A DNA stretch of 64,000 nucleotides from Akkermansia muciniphila (GTDB lineage: Bacteria > Verrucomicrobiota > Verrucomicrobiia > Verrucomicrobiales > Akkermansiaceae), in the NCBI GenBank assembly GCA_945890645.1, contig CAMDCV010000005.1:1-64000 (forward strand). The letters are read 5' to 3'. A model generated the notes under the pieces. The model ran no database searches and was not told the DNA's origin. It was given only the letters and a program-made list of their open reading frames with translations. Below, in pieces: positions 56,040 through 64,000 of this stretch. The translations under genes and the position numbers were made by a program. The first letter of the stretch is position 1. The number at the start of each line of letters is the position of its first letter.

Positions 56040-56933
56040 GTGTCTGCGATCCATTATTTCAATAGCCTCACAGGAACCACCGAGACCGAACAAGTCTATG
56101 GCGAATCATTCCTGCGCTATGCTTACGGGAATCCCTTAGGCAAACTGGCACTGCATACTTTCATCAAGCGACCGATGTTCTCGCACTGGTATGGTTGGCG
56201 CATGAACCAAGCGGTTTCACAAAATAAAATCGCGCCATTCATCGACCATTACGGTCTCGACCCCAACGAATTTGCCGAAAGCCCCGATCATTACAAAACC
56301 TTCAATCAATTTTTCTACCGCAAGCTCAAGCCCTCCGCGCGCCCGATCGATACCGATCCCAACTCGATTGTCTTCCCCGCCGATGGTCGTCATCTCGCCT
56401 TCGCCAACGCGGCGGAAATTTCTTCCGTCTTCGTCAAGGGACAAAAATTCGATCTCGCTGCTTTACTCGGCTCACCCGAACTCGCCGCACGTTATGAAAA
56501 CGGCGCACTGTTACTATCGCGTCTTTGCCCCGTCGATTACCATCGTTTCCATTTTCCCGCAGCCGGCATCCCGCAAGCCACCAAGGTGATCAATGGACCA
56601 TTGTTTTCCGTATCGCCCATCGCGCTGCGACAAAATCTCAGCTACTTTTGGCAAAACAAACGCAGCATCACGCCACTCGCCACACCGAATTGCGGCACCG
56701 TTCTTTTGTTAGAAATCGGTGCCACCTGCGTCGGCTCCATCCATCAAACCTATCGCCCCGGCGAATCGATAAATAAGGGCGCAGAGAAAGGCTACTTCGC
56801 CTTCGGCGGCTCTTCCACCATCCTACTCTTCGAACCAGGCCGCATCACCATCGATGCCGAACTGTTAGAGAGAAGCCAACACTGCACCGAAACCTACGCC
56901 CGCATGGGCACCCGCTTCGCGCAAGTCGTTTGA
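56040..56933 (+). CDS. psd: Phosphatidylserine decarboxylase
   Basis: A 297-residue inner-membrane enzyme making phosphatidylethanolamine. The GTG at 56040 begins 'SAIHYFNSLTGTTETEQVYGES'. Landmarks are 'DPNEFAESPDHYKTFNQFFYRKLKPSARPID', 'VFPADGRH', 'LCPVDYHRFHFPAAG' and the self-cleavage site 'FGGSSTILLFEPG' near the C-terminus, where the Ser becomes the pyruvoyl group (GGSS instead of the E. coli LGST). It follows the rhomboid gene by 40 bp. Confidence 0.95.
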   Translation: MSAIHYFNSLTGTTETEQVYGESFLRYAYGNPLGKLALHTFIKRPMFSHWYGWRMNQAVSQNKIAPFIDHYGLDPNEFAESPDHYKTFNQFFYRKLKPSARPIDTDPNSIVFPADGRHLAFANAAEISSVFVKGQKFDLAALLGSPELAARYENGALLLSRLCPVDYHRFHFPAAGIPQATKVINGPLFSVSPIALRQNLSYFWQNKRSITPLATPNCGTVLLLEIGATCVGSIHQTYRPGESINKGAEKGYFAFGGSSTILLFEPGRITIDAELLERSQHCTETYARMGTRFAQVV

Positions 56934-57039
56934 AGATCAGTCGGATTAGATCAATCAGGCACATCCGACCGATCTCCTTCTGTTTTCAGTCGTCAAGCCA
57001 CGGATTCACCTGTAGCCTATTCGTAACCACGCAGCTTTC

Positions 57040-57849
57040 ATGTCCTCTACCATCCGCATTCTATTTCTCGGCGATGTCGTCGGCGAACCCGGTCGCAAGG
57101 CCGTGCAACAAATATTGCCCGAAATCAAACGTTCCCAAAACATCGATTTCACCATCGTCAACGGCGAAAACTCCGCCGCCGGTCGCGGCATCACGCCGAA
57201 GATCGCCATCGACCTACTTCGCGCTGGTGCCACCGTGATCACTACCGGCGACCACGTTTGGGACCAAGCAGAAATCGTTCACTACTTCCCCACCGAACCA
57301 CGATTGCTGCGTCCAGGAAATTACCCGAAAGGCACCCCCGGCGCCGGCACGGTCATTCTCGATACCGACAAAGGAAAAGTCGCTGTTATGCAGGCACAAG
57401 GACGTTCCTTCATGCAGCCGCCGTTAGAAAATCCCTTCATCTGGGCGGACGACGAAGCACTGCGTCTACACGAACTCGGCGTCAAGGTCGTGTTCATGGA
57501 TTTCCATGCCGAAACCACTAGCGAAAAAATCGCCATGGGTCGCATGCTCGATGGCAAGGTCTCTGCCGTGGTCGGAACTCACACCCACGTGCAAACCGCC
57601 GACGACACCGTCCTCCCGCATGGCACCGCCTATCTCACCGATGCCGGCATGTGCGGACCCGATGACTCCGTGCTGGGCCGCGTTTGCGAATCCGTGATCT
57701 GGCGTTTCCGCTCGGGTCTGCCCACGCGTTTTCCCATCGCCAAAGGTCCTGTGCGTCTTTGTGGTGCAATTGTCGAAGTCGATACCGAAACTGGCAAGGC
57801 ACTCAGCATCACTCGCTACAACCACTTGATGGCCATCGGCGAAATCTAA
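57040..57849 (+). CDS. ymdB: YmdB-family metallophosphoesterase
   Basis: A 269-residue protein of the TIGR00282/YmdB family, which hydrolyses 2',3'-cyclic nucleotides. Motifs are 'RILFLGDVVGEPGRKAV' (metal-binding Asp), 'VNGENSAAGRGI', 'VITTGDHVWDQAEI', 'VKVVFMDFHAETTSEK' and 'AVVGTHTHVQTADD'. The third motif has GDH where the usual form is GNH, a conservative change at a metal ligand. It overlaps nothing and precedes miaA by 7 bp, suggesting one transcript. Confidence 0.92.
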   Translation: MSSTIRILFLGDVVGEPGRKAVQQILPEIKRSQNIDFTIVNGENSAAGRGITPKIAIDLLRAGATVITTGDHVWDQAEIVHYFPTEPRLLRPGNYPKGTPGAGTVILDTDKGKVAVMQAQGRSFMQPPLENPFIWADDEALRLHELGVKVVFMDFHAETTSEKIAMGRMLDGKVSAVVGTHTHVQTADDTVLPHGTAYLTDAGMCGPDDSVLGRVCESVIWRFRSGLPTRFPIAKGPVRLCGAIVEVDTETGKALSITRYNHLMAIGEI

Positions 57850-57856
57850 CAGAATC

Positions 57857-58723
57857 ATGTCGATCCGGCCCTACTACGTCTGTGGTCCCACCGCCAGCGG
57901 CAAGTCCGCTCGCGCGATCGCACTCGCTAAGGAATGGAATGGAGAAATCGTCAACGCCGATGCCTTCCAACTCTATCGCGGCCTCGAAACCATCACCGCC
58001 GCGCCATCTCCAGGGGAACAAGCCCAAGTCCCCCATCACCTCTACAGCGTCCTTGACCCAAGCGATACCTGCGATGCCCAACACTATTGTTCGCTGGCAC
58101 AGCCCGTGATCGAGGCCATCATCGCTCGCGGGAAAATCCCCATCGTTGTGGGCGGTTCGGGACTTTATCTGAAATTTCTCACTCACGGTCCTTCTCCTCT
58201 GCCCCAAGGAAATGCGTTTATACGCGCAGAGCTTGATGGCATTCCGTTAGATGATCTCATCGCCGAGCTGCAAAGCATCGATCCCATCGAGGCCGCGCAG
58301 ATCAATCTCAAGAATCGCCGCTACGTCTCACGCGCCGTGGAAATTTTCCGACTCAGTGGCATTCCCGCCTCGCTACAACGTCGCAATTGGGAACACGTCA
58401 GCGCAGCAAAGCAAGAACAACTCCAAGGCACCGTTCTCCAACTCCCGCGCGAGCATCTTCACCAGCGCATCGCAGAACGCAGCATGCGCATCCTACAAAA
58501 CGGTGCCATTGATGAAGTACAAGCACATCGAGAACAACTTTCAGAAACCTGCCGCAAAGCAATTGGCGTGCCGCAAATTCTCGAGCTGCTCGATGGCACC
58601 ATCGATCAATCTACATGCCTACAAAAAATCATCGAAGCCACAAGGCAATACGCGAAGCGTCAGGAAACTTGGTTCCGGCGAGAGGCTTGGCTCACCCCCT
58701 TTATTGTTAATCCTTTTGCGTGA
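57857..58723 (+). CDS. miaA: tRNA dimethylallyltransferase
   Basis: A 288-residue enzyme that transfers dimethylallyl to A37 of tRNAs reading UNN codons. The P-loop is 'VCGPTASGKSARAIALA', followed by 'EIVNADAFQLYRGLETITA', 'VPHHLYSVLDPSDTCDAQHY', 'PIVVGGSGLYLKFL' and the C-terminal 'ATRQYAKRQETWFRREAWL'. The usual DSxQxY motif reads DAFQLY here. The length is normal. It lies immediately after ymdB. Confidence 0.95.
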   Translation: MSIRPYYVCGPTASGKSARAIALAKEWNGEIVNADAFQLYRGLETITAAPSPGEQAQVPHHLYSVLDPSDTCDAQHYCSLAQPVIEAIIARGKIPIVVGGSGLYLKFLTHGPSPLPQGNAFIRAELDGIPLDDLIAELQSIDPIEAAQINLKNRRYVSRAVEIFRLSGIPASLQRRNWEHVSAAKQEQLQGTVLQLPREHLHQRIAERSMRILQNGAIDEVQAHREQLSETCRKAIGVPQILELLDGTIDQSTCLQKIIEATRQYAKRQETWFRREAWLTPFIVNPFA

Positions 58724-58787
58724 AGGTAATTATTAAAATCGTTTGACCACTTACAAAACTCGTCACACCGTAGTCCTATCAAAAAAT

Positions 58788-60194
58788 ATGAAATCGAAGT
58801 TGCTCATCTCTCACCTGTGCCTGTTCTTTTTGACTCTATTGCCCGCATTCGGCTCAGAGCCTAAGCATCTCATGGGCCATCGATTTCTCACACTCAATAC
58901 GATGGTTCGAGTAAACCAAATCGAAGTCACACGCGATACCAGCCATGGCGAAGATGAGTCGAGCGTCCACACCGCCGCCGAAGCGAAAACGTTTCGCGAA
59001 GCAATCGAAACAGCGTGGCCCGGCGCTCGCATCACGTGGGCCTTCAGTTGGCGTGCTCTTCACGACGAACGCGAATCCTACAAAGAACTGCGTACCCTCA
59101 TCGTTTCCTATCAGAAAAAATTCGGCGACGAGATCACCTTCATTCCCGGTGCCTACTTTGCGAACATGTATAACACCCGCGAGCAAGTAAATCGCGACCT
59201 CCACGAGGGCCTCAAGCGCGTTTCCGAACTCGTCGGCGGTGGCTATCGACCTCGGAGCGTAGTCGCAGGATTTCTCTCTGCCGATAATCTTCGTTACCTC
59301 GCGGAAGTGGAAAAAATCCACGTCTGCCAAGGCAACATCTGGAGTCAATACGCCGTCGATAATGGCGACGGCGAGGGCTCAATCGCTTATCCGTATTACC
59401 CATCACGAGAACATTTCTGCAAGCCCGCGCGCGGGAAAGATGACTTCATTGATTGCGTCAATCTCGATGGCTGGACCGTTGATTTTCTTTCCGCTCGCAT
59501 CGCTGGCGCACGCATCGTCAATGGCGAAAGATGGCGCAGTCGACAAGGCGTAGGCCCGATCGAAACATTGCTCGACATGGGCACCGAGCGCGGTTCACAA
59601 GCGATGCTCGCCACAACTGCCAGCCACTTCGACGATGGCTTCAAACGCAATGGTTTTGCCTGGGTCACCTGCGGTTGGGAGATGAGTCTCGTCGAAGCGC
59701 GGAAAATCTACGGCTACGGCGGTCGCAATGGTATGGAAGGTCTGCATATTTGGCTCGCCGAAACGCGCAAGCGTTGGCCAGATGCACATCTGGTCACGCA
59801 AGGCGAATTCGGGGAAATATGGCGCGCGCATTTTAAAAACAATGACGACATCAACTACCGCTTCGTGCACCGCGGTTGCGGCATCCGAGCCTCAGAAGCC
59901 AATAAAGAAATACGATGGTTCATGAACAACGACTTTCGTCTTGCCCTCGAACGCAACTGGCAGGACGGCACACCAGAAAAGGTCATCGACTTCACCCGCT
60001 ATGATCTACCCGCTAAAGAGCCCGCCGATCCCGAGCCCGGCAAGCACTCACGCAACTGGAGCTTGATGAACCGACTCAACCAAAAACAATCCCGTCCACA
60101 AGACCAACCGATTTTAATCAACGAGCTCAATGCCGAAGAACAAACACTCATCCGCAAGCACTATCCCGAGTTGTTAGAGCCTGTGAAAAAATAA
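58788..60194 (+). CDS. Exported DUF3863-type protein
   Basis: A 468-residue protein from the ATG at 58788 with a signal peptide (LLISHLCLFFLTLLPAFG). The body matches my memory of the DUF3863/DUF3864 proteins of Bacteroidetes: 'MVRVNQIEVTRDTSHGEDESSVHTAAEAKTFREAIETAWPGARITWAFSWRALHDE', 'EITFIPGAYFANMYNTREQVNRDLHEGL', 'IHVCQGNIWSQYAVDNGDGEGSIAYPYYPSREHFCKPA', 'VGPIETLLDMGTERG'. The fold is probably a carbohydrate-active TIM-barrel, but the reaction is not known. It stands alone after miaA. Confidence 0.75.
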   Translation: MKSKLLISHLCLFFLTLLPAFGSEPKHLMGHRFLTLNTMVRVNQIEVTRDTSHGEDESSVHTAAEAKTFREAIETAWPGARITWAFSWRALHDERESYKELRTLIVSYQKKFGDEITFIPGAYFANMYNTREQVNRDLHEGLKRVSELVGGGYRPRSVVAGFLSADNLRYLAEVEKIHVCQGNIWSQYAVDNGDGEGSIAYPYYPSREHFCKPARGKDDFIDCVNLDGWTVDFLSARIAGARIVNGERWRSRQGVGPIETLLDMGTERGSQAMLATTASHFDDGFKRNGFAWVTCGWEMSLVEARKIYGYGGRNGMEGLHIWLAETRKRWPDAHLVTQGEFGEIWRAHFKNNDDINYRFVHRGCGIRASEANKEIRWFMNNDFRLALERNWQDGTPEKVIDFTRYDLPAKEPADPEPGKHSRNWSLMNRLNQKQSRPQDQPILINELNAEEQTLIRKHYPELLEPVKK

Positions 60195-60203
60195 ATTTAT
60201 TAC

Positions 60204-60232
60204 CGTGGCGACGCTCAAAAATCGTCGCCACG
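60204..60232. repeat. Perfect palindrome after the DUF3863 gene
   Basis: CGTGGCGACG (60204-60213) pairs with CGTCGCCACG (60223-60232) around a 9-base loop. No T-tract follows. The left arm resembles the palindrome after polA (CCGTGGCGGAGG). Confidence 0.55.
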
Positions 60233-60353
60233 TATAAACCCATGCAACCGATTGTGAACGCTCTGTAAAGAATTGTTAAGCGTAGGTAAAAGAGAGCGAC
60301 ATTTCCAGCGATTTTTCCAAAGTGGCATTGCGAATCAACCTTCGCACACCACA

Positions 60354-61718
60354 ATGAAAACAAACTCATACCTCAGTATCGGAATCACATTGCTTTTCCA
60401 TTCTCTGATTTCTGCGCAAACGACCACGCCGTCCACACCCGGCGTTATTGACCTAACAAAACTCAACAACTACGCCAATCAAGGCAAACCCGTTTACATC
60501 ACGCGCACGAACACGCCCGTAAACAACACCATCACCGATGCCGGTGCTACCCTCGGTCGCGTGCTCTTTCACGACAAACGCCTTTCGCGCAACAGCACCG
60601 TCAGCTGCGCCTCGTGCCACCAGCAGGAAAACGGCTTTGGCGATACTGCCATCGCCAGCACAGGCGTGAATGGCAGCACCGGACGGCATTCCATGCGACT
60701 GATCAATGCGGGCTTCGCTACCGAATCCAAATTCTTCTGGGACGAACGCGCCGCCACCTTGGAAATCCAAACTACGCAACCCGTTCGAGATCATGTCGAA
60801 ATGGGTTTCAGCGGCACCAGTGGCGACCCTGCATTCAGCGAGCTAGTCACCCGCCTCAGTGCGATCCCTGAGTATCGCGTATTATTCGCCATGACATTCG
60901 GCACCGCCACCATCAACGAAACTCGCATCCAAAATTCCTTAGCACAATTTGTCCGCAGCATCCAATCCTTTGATTCGAAATACGATGTCGGACGCGCCCA
61001 AGTGCCCGATAATCAAAACTTCCCCAACTTCACCGCACAAGAAAATGCCGGCAAGCAACTGTTTCTCAATCCTCCCGGACCAAATGGTGCGGGTTGCGCC
61101 ACTTGCCATGCACCGCCAGAATTCGCCATTGATCCCAACAGCCGCAATAACGGTGTCACCGGCGCGATCGGCGGCGGCACGGATCTCACCAACACTCGCT
61201 CGCCCAGCCTGCGCGACATGGTGGGACCGAATGGGAAATCGAACGGCCCGCTCATGCATAACGGAGCATTCGCTACAGCCGCCGATGTCATCAATCACTA
61301 CAATCTCATCCCCGGTGATAACGCCAATCTTGATAACCGTCTGCGCCGTCCCGGCGGTAATGTGCAAAACCTCAACCTCAACCAAACACAAAAAAATAAC
61401 CTCGCCGCCTTCCTGCGCACCCTCACCGGAACAAATGTTTACACCGATCCCAAGTGGTCGAACCCTTTCAACGCCAGCAACGAACTTACCCTGATTATTC
61501 TTCCAGAAAATGCCACGACCGTCACAAAGAATAATAACAATACTTTAACTCTAAGCTGCGTCGCGGCACCCAATCTCACCTATCAAATGGAAAGCTCCAC
61601 CAATCTCAAAGACTGGACCACTTATGAACAAATCAGCGTGGACGCCACCGGTCTGATCGAACGCACCGTGCCCATCACTTCCACCAACACCTTTTTCCGC
61701 TTCACCTACACACCTTGA
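60354..61718 (+). CDS. Di-haem cytochrome c peroxidase (MauG/CcpA-like), exported
   Basis: A 454-residue protein from the ATG at 60354 with a signal peptide (SIGITLLFHSLISAQ). Two c-type haem sites are seen: 'CASCHQQENGFGD' and 'CATCHAPPEFAIDP'. Intervening features are 'LGRVLFHDKRLSRNSTV' and 'FWDERAATLEIQTTQPVRDHVEMGF', and later 'RSPSLRDMVGPNG...LMHNGAF' typical of the family. The C-terminal ~80 residues ('LTYQMESSTNLKDWTTYEQISV') are an extra Verrucomicrobial module also found in the propeller protein at 40889. It would act in the periplasm, reducing peroxide or oxidising a partner. Confidence 0.9.
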   Translation: MKTNSYLSIGITLLFHSLISAQTTTPSTPGVIDLTKLNNYANQGKPVYITRTNTPVNNTITDAGATLGRVLFHDKRLSRNSTVSCASCHQQENGFGDTAIASTGVNGSTGRHSMRLINAGFATESKFFWDERAATLEIQTTQPVRDHVEMGFSGTSGDPAFSELVTRLSAIPEYRVLFAMTFGTATINETRIQNSLAQFVRSIQSFDSKYDVGRAQVPDNQNFPNFTAQENAGKQLFLNPPGPNGAGCATCHAPPEFAIDPNSRNNGVTGAIGGGTDLTNTRSPSLRDMVGPNGKSNGPLMHNGAFATAADVINHYNLIPGDNANLDNRLRRPGGNVQNLNLNQTQKNNLAAFLRTLTGTNVYTDPKWSNPFNASNELTLIILPENATTVTKNNNNTLTLSCVAAPNLTYQMESSTNLKDWTTYEQISVDATGLIERTVPITSTNTFFRFTYTP

Positions 61719-61749
61719 TTTTTCTGATTCGTTTATCCCACCTCCCACA

Positions 61750-61779
61750 TTGACACCACGCAAGGCAGCAACTCATAGT
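61750..61779 (+). promoter_or_regulatory. Putative promoter upstream of the radical SAM gene
   Basis: TTGACA (61750-61755) and CATAGT (61774-61779) are separated by 18 bases. A start would lie about 61786, upstream of the small frame at 61797 and the radical SAM gene at 61991. Confidence 0.5.
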
Positions 61780-61796
61780 GGTTCCTAGTTAATTCT

Positions 61797-61979
61797 ATGA
61801 ATCAAATTAGATCCTTACATGCGTTGCTAAAAACTTCTACACTCTCCCAAGCAGCCGGCCCGATCTCTCGGGGCAGGAAAGGAGACTCGTCATTGTTGCC
61901 CAAGGCATTGTCTTGGCTGGGAGAAAAATTCGCTGCCCGCTGTCTAGAAATCATCAGGCATACATCTTGTAAACTTTGA
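61797..61979 (+). CDS. Possible 60-residue small protein or leader
   Basis: A short frame starting ATG 61797, 18 bases after a promoter-like -10 box, and ending 11 bases before the radical SAM gene. The second half ('LLPKALSWLGEKFAARCLEIIRHTSCKL') is amphipathic. No family is recognised. It may be a leader peptide or simply untranslated leader sequence. Confidence 0.3.
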   Translation: MNQIRSLHALLKTSTLSQAAGPISRGRKGDSSLLPKALSWLGEKFAARCLEIIRHTSCKL

Positions 61980-61990
61980 ATCTCTGACTC

Positions 61991-63310
61991 ATGAACATCG
62001 GTTACATCGCCATGAGCGGCCTCCGATTGGTCGATCAGGAGCTACTCGATCTGGGACTATCTTTTCCTGCAGTGGCCCGTCGTGCGAGGGAAATTGAGGC
62101 ACTCCCCTCGCTTGGTTTGCTTACGATAGCGGGCATGTCGCCATCGCACATGGGAGCGGAATATCTGGAAGTAAGAGATTGCGATGAGATTCCTGCACGC
62201 TTTGATGCTATTGCGCTTTCCACGCTCAGCGCTACGTCAAAAGAAGCATACGCAATGGCGGCTCGCATTCGCGCGATGGGAATTCCTGTGATTCTCGGAG
62301 GGCTTCATGCCACCCTTGCACCGCAGGAAGCTGCTAGACATGTGGATGCTGTTGTCATGGGCGAGGGAGAGTGCGTATGGCCGGAAGTATTGCAAGATCT
62401 CGAAAAAGGCACATTAAAACCTATCTACGATGCACGTAGTAGAAAGCCTTTTGATTTCAATTTCGCCCCAATGCCTCGATTTGATTTACTAGGACCCGAT
62501 CGCTACCCGCGCTTTACCGTGCAAACGCAACGCGGTTGTCCCTGGGCCTGTGAATTTTGCGCTGCTTCGATGCGCTTGTCGCCCACCTTCCGCACCAAAC
62601 CCGTGGAAAAGGTCATCGCTGAACTTCACCGCCTGCGCGATTTATTTCAGCGTCCTTTCATTGAATTTGCGGACGACAATACCTTTGCCGACAAACGTCA
62701 TGGTCGCGCCTTGATGAAAGCCATGGCTAACGAGGGCTTTCGCTGGTTTACCGAGACGGATGTATCCGTTGCCGATGATGAAGACTTGCTGCGCATGATG
62801 CGTGATGCTGGATGCCAGCAAATTCTCATTGGCTTCGAGAGCCCCCGCTTTGCATCGCTGGATGGCATCGAAAAAAATGCCAACTGGAAAGCGAGGCGAA
62901 CCGATCGCTATCTCAGGGCTGTCGAAACGATCCAAAAACATGGCATCACCGTCAATGGCTGCTTTATGCTGGGCCTAGACGGTGATGATCCGAGTAGCTT
63001 TGAGGATGTCTTTCAGTTTGTCGAAAGCAGTGGTCTGTACGATGTGCAGGTAACATATCTCACTCCTTTTCCCGGCACGCCCTTGTGGAAACGTCTGTCG
63101 GAAGAAGGCCGAATACTTTGCGAAGATGCCGCAGATCGCTGTACCTTGTTTGATATCAATTTCCAACCCACGCATATGAGTGTCGAGGAATTACGCAGTG
63201 GATTCCATAATCTTGTCAGGCGACTTTATGCTCCCGAATTTGTGGATCGTCGCAGCCGTGCATTTCGTAAGCATTTGAAACATTCCATTCGTAATAGAAA
63301 ACAATCATGA
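61991..63310 (+). CDS. B12-binding-domain radical SAM protein
   Basis: A 439-residue enzyme. An N-terminal cobalamin-binding-like region ('FDAIALSTLSATSKEAYAMAARIRAMGIPVILGGLHATLAPQEAARHVDAVVMGEGE', about 70-130) precedes the radical SAM core, whose 4Fe-4S cluster motif is 'RGCPWACEFCAAS'. 'FIEFADDNTFAD', 'CQQILIGFESP' and 'TPFPGTPLWKRL' follow as in HpnJ/BchE-like members. Such enzymes do methyl transfers or ring chemistry on lipids, tetrapyrroles or antibiotics; the substrate cannot be read here. It overlaps the next membrane-protein gene as ATGA. Confidence 0.92.
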   Translation: MNIGYIAMSGLRLVDQELLDLGLSFPAVARRAREIEALPSLGLLTIAGMSPSHMGAEYLEVRDCDEIPARFDAIALSTLSATSKEAYAMAARIRAMGIPVILGGLHATLAPQEAARHVDAVVMGEGECVWPEVLQDLEKGTLKPIYDARSRKPFDFNFAPMPRFDLLGPDRYPRFTVQTQRGCPWACEFCAASMRLSPTFRTKPVEKVIAELHRLRDLFQRPFIEFADDNTFADKRHGRALMKAMANEGFRWFTETDVSVADDEDLLRMMRDAGCQQILIGFESPRFASLDGIEKNANWKARRTDRYLRAVETIQKHGITVNGCFMLGLDGDDPSSFEDVFQFVESSGLYDVQVTYLTPFPGTPLWKRLSEEGRILCEDAADRCTLFDINFQPTHMSVEELRSGFHNLVRRLYAPEFVDRRSRAFRKHLKHSIRNRKQS

Positions 63311-64000
63311 CAATGACCACCCGTCCCGCCTCTATGCGTCCCCTTGATTTGTTGCTCTATCTTTTCGGGCATCGGCGAGCAATCGAGCGGATCGCAGCCA
63401 CACCATCGGCAATTCTTGTGGGTGCCATTCTCGTGCTGAGTGCCGGACTAGCACGCAACTATGACCACCTCGATTTACTCCAACAGCCATCATGGTTTCT
63501 CGGCCCGTTCATCGCCTCCTTGGTCTCGACATTCTTTATCTGGTTGTGGTTGCTCACTGGATTGAACTTGAATCAGCCAAAGCAAAAAATCAATGACACG
63601 CTGACCTTTCTCAATCTCATCTGGCTTACCGCACCCTGCGCCTGGCTCTATGCCATCCCCGTGGAAATGTACACCGATCTCACCACGGCGACGAAATGGA
63701 ACATCGCATTTTTGGCCATCGTGGCTCTGTGGCGCGTGGCTATCATTGTTCGCGCTGTGACTATATTATCGGGCGCTCCTTGGTTTCGCGTCACTTTATT
63801 GGTGATGGCTCCCGCGTCTTGTGAGATGTTAGTTGGTTCCTTTTTCAAGAGTCTTTCTTTGATCGGCATTATGGGCGGCGTGCGCTTGCCACCGCATCAG
63901 GAACTGCTCAGAGAAGCTACGGGATTCACAGCGGGAGCCTCGTTTTGGATTTTCATTGCATCCTGTATTTTACTGTTTTTCATCAAAGGTCGAGCGATCA
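63307..64000 (+). CDS. Multi-pass membrane protein, 3' end beyond the window
   Basis: The reading frame opens at ATG 63307, overlapping the radical SAM stop by 4 bp (ATGA), and is still open at the window end (231 codons seen). It has several hydrophobic segments ('AILVGAILVLSAGLA', 'LGPFIASLVSTFFIWLWLLTGL', 'LIWLTAPCAWLYAIP', 'IAFLAIVALWRVAIIVRAV', 'WIFIASCILLFFI'). The look is Yip1-like but I cannot assign it. The coupling suggests it acts with the radical SAM enzyme, perhaps on a membrane lipid or its carrier. Confidence 0.75.
   Translation, partial: MTMTTRPASMRPLDLLLYLFGHRRAIERIAATPSAILVGAILVLSAGLARNYDHLDLLQQPSWFLGPFIASLVSTFFIWLWLLTGLNLNQPKQKINDTLTFLNLIWLTAPCAWLYAIPVEMYTDLTTATKWNIAFLAIVALWRVAIIVRAVTILSGAPWFRVTLLVMAPASCEMLVGSFFKSLSLIGIMGGVRLPPHQELLREATGFTAGASFWIFIASCILLFFIKGRAI

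Overview
The window reads as a bacterial chromosome segment, most likely from the phylum Verrucomicrobiota. Support for this comes from a DUF1552 protein, an ECF-type sigma factor next to a membrane-anchored Ser/Thr kinase with a WD40-like sensor, a TPR-headed secretin, ExbB/ExbD with very large TPR proteins, a DUF3863 protein, and C-terminal modules of the 'STNLxDW' kind on unrelated exported proteins. KdsD implies LPS and a Gram-negative envelope. There are no phage genes, transposases, rRNAs, tRNAs or CRISPR arrays. Genes are dense on both strands, and starts mostly lack Shine-Dalgarno sequences.

Layout. 1-3.5 kb: a partial gene, a zinc/manganese-type binding protein, a CLC-F-like channel and KdsD. 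3.5-9.5 kb (- strand): exbB-exbD-exbD and two exported TPR proteins, a putative proton-driven envelope machine. 9.7-14.9 kb: uxaC, a CAP-domain protein, pyrE, an uncharacterised kinase-like protein, beta-carbonic anhydrase and tmRNA. 14.9-18 kb: a translationally coupled pair, a membrane-anchored GH75-like hydrolase and a SLOG/4-TM protein. 18-26 kb: polA, DUF1552, lemA-DUF3137, a sugar-1-phosphate nucleotidyltransferase and fabH. 26-28 kb: a small membrane protein and a VapBC-type toxin-antitoxin pair with a visible promoter and operator.

27.5-39 kb is a long co-directional block on the - strand. In transcription order it holds a secretin, a membrane-anchored periplasmic protein, an AAA+ ATPase, an ABC ATPase, an ABC permease, a proline-rich anchored protein, an exported lactonase-like propeller, ParB and a glutaminyl cyclase-like lipoprotein. 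The AAA+, ABC ATPase and permease genes are joined by ATGA overlaps, which suggests one envelope system.

39-48 kb (+): a lipoprotein, a membrane protein, a secreted beta-propeller, a sigma factor/kinase pair, and prfB with its programmed +1 frameshift. 48-54 kb (+): a membrane protein, yebC, rho with a histone-H1-like N-terminus, a cyclophilin lipoprotein, and a fused Lrp/AsnC-type protein resembling AhbA-AhbB. 54-64 kb: a truncated Roco-like LRR protein (-), then rhomboid, psd, ymdB, miaA, a DUF3863 protein, a di-haem cytochrome c peroxidase, a B12-binding radical SAM enzyme and a membrane protein running off the window.

The best candidates for undescribed systems are the GH75-SLOG pair, the secretin/AAA+/ABC block and the ExbBDD-TPR cluster. 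At the DNA level, the word GTTAG/CTAAC looks strongly over-used.
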